From Roseovarius sp. M141 (lineage in GTDB: Bacteria > Pseudomonadota > Alphaproteobacteria > Rhodobacterales > Rhodobacteraceae): 64,000 nt of DNA. A model generated the notes under the pieces. That model saw only the letters and a list, made by a program, of their open reading frames with translations, had not been told where the DNA came from and searched no databases. Positions 18,490 through 25,718 of the stretch are shown here, in pieces. Both the position numbers and the translations under genes were made by a program. The stretch is from positions 682,001-746,000 of the forward strand of contig NZ_VCNH01000008.1 in NCBI RefSeq assembly GCF_024355225.1, in the 5' to 3' direction. Numbering within the stretch: position 1 is the stretch's first letter; every line of letters starts with the position of its first letter.

Positions 18490-19152
18490 TTACCGATTGC
18501 GCTGACCGCGCCCGATGGCCCGGCTCATCTGCGCCGCGATCTGGCCCTGACTGCGCCGGAACCCTTCGGTGTCGGGCGTCGAGATGTTCATCACCACGCT
18601 CACATTGCCGCCCCCACCGCCGCGCACGCCCAGCTTGCCGTCAGTGCCCCGCGCCAGCGGCATGATCGCCTCCGGCCCGGCCTCGCCCATCAGCCCCGTG
18701 CCGCCCCGCATCGGGAAGGTCACAGGTCCGCTGACGACGCCGCCACTGGCAAAGGGCTGCACGCGCCCCTGCGAAAAACTCGCCCCATTTGCAAAAGGCA
18801 TCAGATTTCCGACCAGACTGCCGACCCCGCTGGCCAGCAGCCCGCCGACATGGTCGGCCACCGGCTTCACAGCGGCGTTAAACGCCGTGTTGATCATCGA
18901 ATTGGCCAGCGTGCGCAGCGACGTCGACAGGCTGTCGCCATCCACGACCGCCCCTTGAATCGCGCGCCGCAAACCCCGGCTCATCCCGCGGTCCAGCGTT
19001 GCCACGTCATACCCGGTCCTCTCGAACGAGCCGCGTACGCGCGCCAGCTCTGCGTTGAACGCCGCCGCCATGTCGGTCGCCGCGCCCAAGGACCCGTCCA
19101 GCGCCTCAATCTGCGCGTCCAGCGTGCCCAAGTCTCCACCGTCACTCATCAT
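18490..19152 (-). CDS. GTA tape-measure protein g11
   Basis: A 220-residue protein. The N-terminal 60 residues are helical with heptads. The middle holds alternating hydrophobic helices (VGGLLASGVGSLVGNL), followed by a glycine-rich segment (GLMGEAGPEAIMPLARG) common in phage tape-measure C-termini. GTA tape measures are short because the tail is short. Two adjacent ATG codons compete for the start, and the gene overlaps g10.1 by 11 bp. Confidence 0.88.
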   Translation of the reverse strand: MMSDGGDLGTLDAQIEALDGSLGAATDMAAAFNAELARVRGSFERTGYDVATLDRGMSRGLRRAIQGAVVDGDSLSTSLRTLANSMINTAFNAAVKPVADHVGGLLASGVGSLVGNLMPFANGASFSQGRVQPFASGGVVSGPVTFPMRGGTGLMGEAGPEAIMPLARGTDGKLGVRGGGGGNVSVVMNISTPDTEGFRRSQGQIAAQMSRAIGRGQRNR

Positions 19153-19342
19153 TCTCTCCTCGCGTATCGGGATAGGCCTGCATCAACGCCTCTAGGCGGT
19201 CTCGCACCAGCGGCGCACCGCCCTGCGTCTCGCCCAGCATCAGCCGCAGCTCGGCCGGGGTCAGCGCCCAGAATTCGGCGGGCTTCAGCCCAAGGCCGCG
19301 CAGGCCCGCCTGCATCAACCCCGGCCAGTCAAACCCGCTCAT
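19142..19342 (-). CDS. GTA small tail-assembly protein g10.1
   Basis: A 66-residue protein of the TIGR02216-type phage tail assembly group. Its core is GLGLKPAEFWALTPAELRLML. It overlaps g10 by 4 bp and g11 by 11 bp. By position it acts as a tail assembly chaperone, possibly with g10. Confidence 0.85.
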   Translation of the reverse strand: MSGFDWPGLMQAGLRGLGLKPAEFWALTPAELRLMLGETQGGAPLVRDRLEALMQAYPDTRGENDE

Positions 19343-19659
19343 TGCGCCTCCGGCAGCATGAAGGCCCGCGCCAGCAGCTCTGCCGCCGCGCGGGCCGCCG
19401 CCAGCGGCCCGCCTTCGATATCAGCGGCGATCAGATCACCGCTGGACCCCTGCCAGCCGCCACCGCGCAGCCCCGCGACGATCAGCGCCAGGACGTCGCG
19501 GGTTGAGAACGCACCCGCCTCGAACCGCTCGACCAGATCCACCAGCGATCCCGCTGCCAGCCCTGCCTCCAGCTCGGCCAAAGCGCCCAAAGTCAGCTTC
19601 AGCACGCACCGCTCGCCGTCGATGACCACCGCCACCTCACCTGCCCATGGGTTTGCCAT
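19339..19659 (-). CDS. GTA tail-assembly chaperone g10
   Basis: A 106-residue GTA gp10-type protein (phage tail assembly chaperone family). It contains LKLTLGALAELEAGL and the C-terminal Ala-rich helix AARAAAELLARAFMLPE. It starts one base after the g9 stop and overlaps g10.1. The tandem g10/g10.1 arrangement is analogous to paired tail chaperones of phages. Confidence 0.87.
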   Translation of the reverse strand: MANPWAGEVAVVIDGERCVLKLTLGALAELEAGLAAGSLVDLVERFEAGAFSTRDVLALIVAGLRGGGWQGSSGDLIAADIEGGPLAAARAAAELLARAFMLPEAQ

Positions 19660-19660
19660 C

Positions 19661-20074
19661 TCAGATCGCCGTGAAAATCATGCGGCCCGCCGATGCCAGC
19701 GACATCTCATAGGTCGCCTCGCCGTCATGCGTCCCCGCGTATTCGATCGACGTCACCTGAAACGGCCCCTCAATGATGCCGAAATCGGGGATCACCACCT
19801 GAAAGGCGGGCGTCTCGCCGTCAAAGAAGATCTGCCGCGTCCGCTCATCTGAATCCGCATCGCGGAAAATGCCTGATCCGCTGATCGCCGCCGATTTGAC
19901 GCCCGCGCCCGACAACAATTCGCGCCAGCCGCCCGCACTCTCCAGACTGGTCACATCCACGCTCTCGGCGTTAAAGCTGATGCGCGTCGCGCGCAGCCCC
20001 GCCACCGATTCAAAGTTACCGTCGCCCGTCAGATCGACCTTGATCAGAAGGTCCTTGCCGTTTTGAACTGCCAT
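19661..20074 (-). CDS. GTA major tail (tube) protein g9
   Basis: A 137-residue TP901-1-type major tail protein that polymerises into the tail tube. It opens with MAVQNGKDLLIKVDLTGDG, and VDVTSLESAGGWRELLSG is a family segment. A GAGACAAGAGAC-type spacer of 24 bp separates it from g8. Confidence 0.92.
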   Translation of the reverse strand: MAVQNGKDLLIKVDLTGDGNFESVAGLRATRISFNAESVDVTSLESAGGWRELLSGAGVKSAAISGSGIFRDADSDERTRQIFFDGETPAFQVVIPDFGIIEGPFQVTSIEYAGTHDGEATYEMSLASAGRMIFTAI

Positions 20075-20098
20075 GTCTCTTGTCTCCGATTGAAGTGA

Positions 20099-20506
20099 TT
20101 AAACCGCGTCCTCGACGCGCGCGCGGAACGTCAGATCGATCCGCCGCAGCTGATCGTCCCGCCGCGCCCGCGCCTTGTAGAAATTCAGCGCCGCCAGATG
20201 CCCCCGGTCCAGCGTCAGTTCCGCATCCGTCAGCGCGTCGCCCACCGCCGCGGCCGCCTGCTTGGCAGCCGCAAAACCTGCGGCATCACTGACGACCGAC
20301 ACGGTGAACCGATGCCATGCACCGCCCGAAGTCGCATCCGAACGGTCCCGCACATCCTCCGGGCCAAGCGTCACATAAAGCGAGGGCAGCGCGCCCGCCG
20401 GAGGCGCGTCATAGATCGCCCCGCCGACCAGCGCCGACAGCTCCGCATCCCCGATCAACTGCCCGTAAACGGCCGCCTGTAGTGCCGCAGATCCGCCATA
20501 GCTCAT
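20099..20506 (-). CDS. GTA tail terminator protein g8 (DUF3168)
   Basis: A 135-residue DUF3168 protein that caps the tail tube during assembly. It begins MSYGGSAALQAAVYGQL and includes YDAPPAGALPSLYVTLG and a C-terminal RIDLTFRARVED. The open frame continues upstream, but the start is set by the ATGA overlap with the g7 stop at 20503-20506. Confidence 0.92.
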   Translation of the reverse strand: MSYGGSAALQAAVYGQLIGDAELSALVGGAIYDAPPAGALPSLYVTLGPEDVRDRSDATSGGAWHRFTVSVVSDAAGFAAAKQAAAAVGDALTDAELTLDRGHLAALNFYKARARRDDQLRRIDLTFRARVEDAV

Positions 20507-20841
20507 ACCGCCACCTCCTCTTGCGCATAGCAGGTCAGATAGCGGCCCAAAGGGTCGCGCTCCGTCACCGCCTCGATCCTGAAAACACGGCTGCCACCCC
20601 GCAGCCGTTGTTCGGGCTTTGGGCGCGAAGGCGCACCATAGGGCGCCGCTCGAACCGTGATCTTGTAGCCCGTGCTGGACACCTGAGCTGTCCCGTCCGT
20701 CACTTCGCGCCCCGTGCGCGCGATGATCTCGGCCCAGACCTTGCCGATAGGCTGCCACGTCTCGGCGTAACCGCCCGCACCATCGGCAATGCGCTCGGGC
20801 GCCTCCAGTACCAGATGCCGGTTGAGGTTGATGTGCTTCAT
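20503..20841 (-). CDS. GTA head-closure / head-tail adaptor protein g7
   Basis: A 112-residue phage head-tail joining protein that plugs the connector below the portal. The family pattern GYAETWQPIGKVWAEI and a final GRYLTCYAQEEVAV are visible. The start codon shares one base with the g6 stop (TAATG), which suggests translational coupling. Confidence 0.9.
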   Translation of the reverse strand: MKHINLNRHLVLEAPERIADGAGGYAETWQPIGKVWAEIIARTGREVTDGTAQVSSTGYKITVRAAPYGAPSRPKPEQRLRGGSRVFRIEAVTERDPLGRYLTCYAQEEVAV

Positions 20842-21440
20842 TACATGACACCCCCGCCCAGCAGCCTTACCGTGCGATACCGCTCGATCAGGCTGGTCAC
20901 ACCAAAGGGCGTACAGCCGCCGCCCAGCGCCGTATCGGCGCGGTATTCGTAGTAATGCGCCGCCAGCAGCAGCACCGCCTGGCCCAGATCTGCCGGCAGA
21001 TCGCCCCAGGCTGCGCCAAACCCCGCGCGGAATCGGACCACGACGGCACCTCCCGAGGGCACCGGCGGCAGGACAGTCCCCACCGGCATCAGACGCGGCC
21101 GATGTGCGTCCTTCTCCAGCCGAAAATACGCCGGGTTCGCGACCTCTTCGCTGCCCGACCTATGGCGCAGCAAAACCTCCTCGATCCCCGTCACCGGCGC
21201 CACCGGCAGCGCCTGACCATAGCCCGTGCGCCAAGCGACCAGCTCCCACGAGAATACCCGCTCGATCAGCACTTTGCCTGTCCGCGCCTCGATCGACGCG
21301 ATGGCCGCCCTCAGGAAGCTTGCCAGAACCGGGCCTTGCATATCATCGTCCGAAAAACCCGTTCCCAGCCGCAGATGCGCCTTGAATTGCGCTATCGGCA
21401 GCGCGGCCTCGGGCACGGCGGTTTCTTCTATCAACATCAT
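20841..21440 (-). CDS. GTA head-tail connector protein g6
   Basis: A 199-residue head-tail connector of the HK97 gp6/TIGR02215 type. It has the conserved N-terminal helix QFKAHLRLGTGFSDDD, the segment IEARTGKVLIERVFSWEL, and a C-terminal helix LGQAVLLLAAHYYEYR. It is separated from g5 by a 150-bp gap that contains a strong hairpin. Two adjacent ATG codons are possible starts. Confidence 0.9.
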   Translation of the reverse strand: MMLIEETAVPEAALPIAQFKAHLRLGTGFSDDDMQGPVLASFLRAAIASIEARTGKVLIERVFSWELVAWRTGYGQALPVAPVTGIEEVLLRHRSGSEEVANPAYFRLEKDAHRPRLMPVGTVLPPVPSGGAVVVRFRAGFGAAWGDLPADLGQAVLLLAAHYYEYRADTALGGGCTPFGVTSLIERYRTVRLLGGGVM

Positions 21441-21552
21441 GGAATAACTCCGATAGTCCCGGATCCCTCCGGTGGTTCAGGCGCGCGCCACCCACGTTGC
21501 TCGGACGGAGGGGAGCAGCTGGACAACGCATCAAGACTGGCGGCGCACGCCC

Positions 21553-21577
21553 CGGGCGGGGATAAATCCCCCGCCCG
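21553..21577 (-). terminator. strong hairpin directly behind the major capsid gene
   Basis: CGGGCGGGG and CCCCGCCCG form a perfect 9-bp GC stem around a 7-base AT-rich loop, starting 14 bp after the g5 stop in the 150-bp g5-g6 gap. No T-run follows on the minus strand. It could act as a partial terminator or as a 3'-end stabiliser that raises capsid mRNA over the downstream connector and tail genes. Confidence 0.6.
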
Positions 21578-21590
21578 ACCCGCGCCTCGC

Positions 21591-22781
21591 TTAGGAGGCC
21601 GCGAATTTCAGCAGCTTGATCGCCGCATAGTCGCTGACGTCACCGCCGACGCGCTTGGTCGCGTAGAACAGGACGTGGGGCTTGGCACTGAAGGGGTCGC
21701 GCAGAACGCGCAGATCCGGGCGCTCGGCGACCGTGTAGCCCGCACTGAAGTCACCGAACGCGACCGACATGGACCCGGCGGCCATATCCGGCATGTCCTC
21801 GGCGATCAGCACGCGGTAACCCAACAGACGTGCAGGTTCGCCCGCCGCCAGACCGTCCGACCACAGGAACCGGCCATCGGCATCCTTCATCTTGCGCAGG
21901 GCACCTGCCGTTTTCGAATTCATGACAAAGCTGGCATTGGCGCGGTACTCGGCGCCCAGCGCATAGACCAGATCAATCACCGCATCGGCATCGTCGAATG
22001 CGCCATCCGCGCCGGTCGGCACATATCCCAGATTGCCCCAGGTCCAGACGTCATTGTCGACCGTCGGCTTGGTCAGGAAGCCGGTCGGCTTGTCCACACC
22101 GTTTCCGGCGACAAACGCTGCCGCCTCGGCACGCGCGAACTTGTCTGCGATACGGCTCGCAAGCCAGCCCTCGATGTCGAACGCCGAATCGTCCAGCAGA
22201 CGCTGCGACGCTTTCGGCAGCGCGCTCAGCTCGTGCAGCGGGATAGTGATACGGTCGATGCCCGGCGTCGCCGTCTCGGTCACGCCAGCCGCTTCGGTGG
22301 CCCAGCCATGGCCGACATCGCCGTGGTCGATCAGCACGTCAAAGCTGGTCGCCTCGACCGCTACCACATTGGCAATCGCACGGATCGATGCCGTCGCGCT
22401 CAGCGTCGACTTGATCGTGCTGGTCGTCTGGGGGTCCACCAGATAGCCGCCATCGCCTGAGACCGACGTGCCCAGCGCCTTGCCTTCCAGCTCCAGCCCG
22501 CGCAGACCGTCATCGTCGCCCGAGCGCAGATAGGCGTTGAACGCCTTCTGATGCGGGGCAGGGCCGTCGTTGCCGCCCGCCAGAACAGGACGCGCAGGCA
22601 CAAAGGATTTACGTTCGAACATGGTCATTTTCTCTTCTTGTTGTTGCAGTCGTTCTTCGATGTCGGACTGAAAGCCCTTCAACTCAGCTACAAAGCCCGC
22701 CACAGCGGACTTCACCTCGGCCACCGGTTGGCTGTCGTCAGACACACCCTCCCCGGCACCGGAATTCCCAGTTTCATTCAT
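21591..22781 (-). CDS. GTA major capsid protein g5 (HK97 fold)
   Basis: A 396-residue HK97-type major capsid protein. The N-terminal about 100 residues include a coiled-coil scaffold-like delta domain (VAELKGFQSDIEERLQQQEEK), probably removed by the g4 protease. The shell domain follows with GDGGYLVDPQTTSTI, FDVLIDHGDVGHGWATEAA and LGYRVLIAEDMPDMA. The start MNETGNSG is chosen for AAGGAG at a proper distance; the frame is open upstream. It follows g4 by 37 bp. Confidence 0.95.
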   Translation of the reverse strand: MNETGNSGAGEGVSDDSQPVAEVKSAVAGFVAELKGFQSDIEERLQQQEEKMTMFERKSFVPARPVLAGGNDGPAPHQKAFNAYLRSGDDDGLRGLELEGKALGTSVSGDGGYLVDPQTTSTIKSTLSATASIRAIANVVAVEATSFDVLIDHGDVGHGWATEAAGVTETATPGIDRITIPLHELSALPKASQRLLDDSAFDIEGWLASRIADKFARAEAAAFVAGNGVDKPTGFLTKPTVDNDVWTWGNLGYVPTGADGAFDDADAVIDLVYALGAEYRANASFVMNSKTAGALRKMKDADGRFLWSDGLAAGEPARLLGYRVLIAEDMPDMAAGSMSVAFGDFSAGYTVAERPDLRVLRDPFSAKPHVLFYATKRVGGDVSDYAAIKLLKFAAS

Positions 22782-22818
22782 CACCTGCTCCTTGTTTTGG
22801 CGCCTTGGTTGCCCGGCG

Positions 22819-23382
22819 CTAGCCGCGCGCCAGCTCCCGGCGTGCGGCATTGAACGTCGCCGCCAATTCACGCAGATCGCCGCCATCCAGGGCATCGCCC
22901 TTGGCTGCCACCCGCGCACTGGGAAGCATTGGGAACGTCACCAGCGACACCTCCCACAACTCCAGTTCCTGCAAAAGCCGTCGGCCCTTGTCATTCTTCG
23001 TCGCCCGCACCGTGCGATAGCCGATGCTCAGACCGTCAATCGCGCCCGCGCCGATCAGCGCCGCCGCCTCGCGCCCACGGCCCACGGCCTCCAGCAAACG
23101 GCCCTTGACGTATAGCCCGCGCTTGTCCTCGCGCACCTCGTCCCAGACGCCGATGGGCTGCGCCGGATCGTGCTGCCACAGCATCTTGACCTGCCGGGCC
23201 TCGGCGCTCAGCCTCGCCAGCGACTTGGTATAGGCACCCGCCACCACCACGTCGCCGCCCTGATCGGTGTCGCCGAAATAGCTGGCATAGCCTTCGATCC
23301 CTACGCCGTCCTTGACGGTCAGATCCGCATCGAACCGCGCGAATTTCCGCTCCAGCCCCGTGTCGATATCCATAAACCTCAT
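22819..23382 (-). CDS. GTA prohead protease g4 (HK97 family)
   Basis: A 187-residue HK97-type prohead protease that cleaves the delta domain of the capsid protein during maturation. The catalytic His is in QVKMLWQHDPAQPIGVWD and the Ser in AIDGLSIGYRTV. A start three codons later (23373) is equally likely because its AAGG spacing is better. Confidence 0.92.
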   Translation of the reverse strand: MRFMDIDTGLERKFARFDADLTVKDGVGIEGYASYFGDTDQGGDVVVAGAYTKSLARLSAEARQVKMLWQHDPAQPIGVWDEVREDKRGLYVKGRLLEAVGRGREAAALIGAGAIDGLSIGYRTVRATKNDKGRRLLQELELWEVSLVTFPMLPSARVAAKGDALDGGDLRELAATFNAARRELARG

Positions 23383-23394
23383 CCTTTCAAAATC

Positions 23395-23634
23395 TCACGG
23401 CAGCGCCGACAAAAGCGGCTGCAACGCCTGCGCTATAATCGCGCCCGCGATCCCGTAAACGGCCAGCCACAGCCGCCGCTCCAGCCGCTCCATCGCCTCT
23501 TCCAGCTTCTTCTGCCGCTCGGCGACAGCCTGGAACTTCAGCGTGGCCACCCGTTCGTTCGCCTCCAGCCGCAGCGCCGGCGCACAGTCGAACGCCTCAA
23601 AGCCGTAACGCTCTGACCTGCGCTCCTCATCCAT
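23395..23634 (-). CDS. GTA small membrane protein g3.5
   Basis: A 79-residue protein with an acidic and basic helical N-terminal half likely to form a coiled coil (ATLKFQAVAERQKKLEEAMERLERR), followed by one membrane helix (LWLAVYGIAGAIIAQALQPLL). It corresponds in position and size to g3.5 of the R. capsulatus GTA. Its start overlaps the portal gene end by 8 bp. Its role is not known to me. Confidence 0.85.
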   Translation of the reverse strand: MDEERRSERYGFEAFDCAPALRLEANERVATLKFQAVAERQKKLEEAMERLERRLWLAVYGIAGAIIAQALQPLLSALP

Positions 23635-24835
23635 CCGCGCACCCGGGCTCGGGCAGGGCGGGCAGCCCCAGCAATGACCGCTTTTCGCCTTCCGTCAGGA
23701 AATCGGCCCCGGCGACCCGCGCCCATTGCGCATCCCGCTCGGCGGCTAGCGCAGGCACCTGATCCAGATCCGGCTTCAGCTCCAGACCATGGTCATCGAA
23801 CCCGCTCAACCAGTCCGAGAGGCTGGCTGCGACCCGGCTGGCAAGCGGCAGAACTGTCAGCCTGAAAAACGCCCGGTTCGCCTCCTGATAGTTGGAATAG
23901 GTTGCATCCCCGGGCACACCCAGCAGCATCGGCGGCACCCCGAACGCCAGCGCGATCTCGCGCGCCGCGCTCTCCTTGGTTTTCTGAAACTCCATGTCCG
24001 AGGGCGAGAATCCCATCGGTTTCCAGTCCAGACCACCCTCCAGCAGCATCGGCCGACCGGCATTGCGCGCGCCCTGATGATGGCTCTCCATCTCGTCCAC
24101 CAGCCGTTGATACTGGTCCGTGCTCAGCGTGCCCTGACCCTCGGCGCCCCGATAAACGATGGCACCCGAAGGCCGCGCCGCGTTATCCAGCAGCGCCTTG
24201 GACCAGCGCGACGCGGAATTATGCACATCCACCGCCTGCGCCGCCGCCTGCATGGGCGACAGCCCATAGTGATCGTCCTGCGGATGAAAGCTCTTGATAT
24301 GGCAAACCGCCGGATGGCCCTGGCTGACATCGAACCGATGCTTGCGCCCTGCCACGGCATATTCATACGCCACCGGCCAGCCATCCGCGCCCGGCACCAC
24401 GCTCATCCGGTCTGAGCGCAGCACATGCAGCTCCACCGGCGCGCCGTCCGCATCGCCGACCGCTTCGACATAGGCGTTGCCGGTCAGCAGCAATTGACCG
24501 TAGAGCGCCTCCAGCAGCTCGGCGCGCCCCTGCGCCGGGTTCGGGCGGCGCGTCAGCGACAGCATCGGGTGCTCGGCATACCGCTGCTCTGCGTCCTGCA
24601 AGACCAAGGGCAAGGACGCCGCCGCCTCCGCGATCATCTTGACACAGCGGAACCCCACGGGATTGGCGGCAAAGCCCTGCCGCGTCAGCGTCCCGGTATC
24701 GCGCGCGCTCCACGCCACCCGGTTCGATCCGTGCCAGGCCATGACACGGCCTGCCGCGCTGGCCTTGGCTTCGGGCGCCTCGGCACTTTTGACATCGGTC
24801 TGCGCCGCGCCTTGCCGAAAGAAGTCCATGATCAT
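23627..24835 (-). CDS. GTA portal protein g3 (HK97 family)
   Basis: A 402-residue HK97-type portal, the dodecameric ring through which DNA enters the capsid. Family motifs are NPVGFRCVKMIAEAAASLPL, HPMLSLTRRPNPAQGRAELLE, YGLSPMQAAAQAVDVHNSASR and FGVPPMLLGVPGDATYSNYQEA. ATG codons at 24835 and 24829 both have plausible SD sequences (AAGGAG or AAGGG). In other GTA clusters this gene directly follows the terminase, but here dddQ lies between them on the opposite strand. Confidence 0.94.
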   Translation of the reverse strand: MIMDFFRQGAAQTDVKSAEAPEAKASAAGRVMAWHGSNRVAWSARDTGTLTRQGFAANPVGFRCVKMIAEAAASLPLVLQDAEQRYAEHPMLSLTRRPNPAQGRAELLEALYGQLLLTGNAYVEAVGDADGAPVELHVLRSDRMSVVPGADGWPVAYEYAVAGRKHRFDVSQGHPAVCHIKSFHPQDDHYGLSPMQAAAQAVDVHNSASRWSKALLDNAARPSGAIVYRGAEGQGTLSTDQYQRLVDEMESHHQGARNAGRPMLLEGGLDWKPMGFSPSDMEFQKTKESAAREIALAFGVPPMLLGVPGDATYSNYQEANRAFFRLTVLPLASRVAASLSDWLSGFDDHGLELKPDLDQVPALAAERDAQWARVAGADFLTEGEKRSLLGLPALPEPGCADG

Positions 24836-25042
24836 CTGCCCTTACTCCTTGCTGTTTCGCGTCGAACCTTGGGCCGTTGCCTGTCGATCCGCTGTTGAAG
24901 GCATCAGACACCTAAAGGTTTAAGAAAACTGAACGGGACCGTGCGCTGTTCGGTGCGCGGCCCCAGAACGCCGCAAAACCCCAGCAAAGACTGGCGCGGT
25001 GTGCCTCCCGCCGCTAACCTTTCCCGCAAAGGAGACCCGCCC
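24836..25042. promoter_or_regulatory. divergent intergenic region between portal g3 and dddQ
   Basis: This 207-bp stretch is the only place where a new promoter for g3-g15 could lie if the terminator at 25661-25690 stops transcripts from g1. The centre is relatively AT-rich (ACCTAAAGGTTTAAGAAAAC near 24910). I see no convincing -35/-10 pair. The dddQ side ends with a strong AAAGGAG ribosome binding site. Confidence 0.45.
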
Positions 25043-25645
25043 ATGCGATCCGAATCCCTGCAAGATTTCCTTGCTGCTGCCCGCACCGCCTTTGCCGCGC
25101 ATGTCGACCATCCGCGCGCGACAGACTCATTGCACCGTATCTTTGCGGCACTTGAAACACCGGGCGAATGGTCCGAAACGTTTGGAGCGCGCCTCCCGGC
25201 CTGTGCGCATCTTGCCGAAGCCACAGACCTGTCGCACTTCACCGACCCGTCCCTGCGCGCGTTGGTAAAAAGCTTCCTCCGGCTCGAACCGGACCTCTAC
25301 TGGCGTCCGCGCAGTGGCGATTGCACCAATGCCGGACCGGGCTTTGCCGAAAACCACGCGAACGCCTATATCGTCGGCCCCGGCGGGATCGAGCGGCGCA
25401 GCGACGTCTGGATCGGTATGTCGCTGGTCGCGCCGAACATTCGCTATCCCGATCACACCCATCCCCCGGAAGAGACATACCTCGTCCTCAGCCCCGGCCA
25501 GTTCATGCAAGGCCACGACAACTGGTTCGAGCCGGGCGTCGGTGGCACGCTCTATAACCCACCGGGCATTTTGCACGCGATGCACTCCGGCGCCGCGCCG
25601 CTCCTCGCCCTTTGGGCGCTATGGGCAGAGCCGAAGGGCCAATGA
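25043..25645 (+). CDS. dddQ: DddQ-like dimethylsulfoniopropionate lyase (cupin)
   Basis: A 200-residue cupin protein, about the length of DddQ from Roseobacters. DddQ splits DMSP into dimethyl sulfide and acrylate. From memory, published DddQ metal and catalytic residues are Tyr120, His123, His125, Glu129, Tyr131 and His163. Here the same pattern appears with a constant shift of 15: Tyr135, His138, His140, Glu144, Tyr146 (RYPDHTHPPEETYLVLS) and His178 (YNPPGILHAM). The start has AAAGGAG seven to eight bases upstream. The gene lies alone between GTA genes g2 and g3, on the other strand, and ends at a bidirectional terminator. DddQ activity is inferred. Other lyases of this cupin family (DddL, DddW) are less likely from size and spacing. 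Confidence 0.85.
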   Translation: MRSESLQDFLAAARTAFAAHVDHPRATDSLHRIFAALETPGEWSETFGARLPACAHLAEATDLSHFTDPSLRALVKSFLRLEPDLYWRPRSGDCTNAGPGFAENHANAYIVGPGGIERRSDVWIGMSLVAPNIRYPDHTHPPEETYLVLSPGQFMQGHDNWFEPGVGGTLYNPPGILHAMHSGAAPLLALWALWAEPKGQ

Positions 25646-25660
25646 CAAACACAAAAAAGA

Positions 25661-25690
25661 GGCGCAACGAATGACCGTTGCGCCGCTTTT
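25661..25690. terminator. bidirectional terminator between dddQ and terminase g2
   Basis: GGCGCAACG and CGTTGCGCC form a perfect 9-bp stem around a 6-base loop. An A-run (25652-25658) lies on one side and GCTTTT on the other. It can end dddQ transcripts on the plus strand and also g1-g2 transcripts on the minus strand, before they reach the portal gene. Confidence 0.88.
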
Positions 25691-25718
25691 CCGGGCCTCC
25701 ATACATCCCGCCCCGTCG

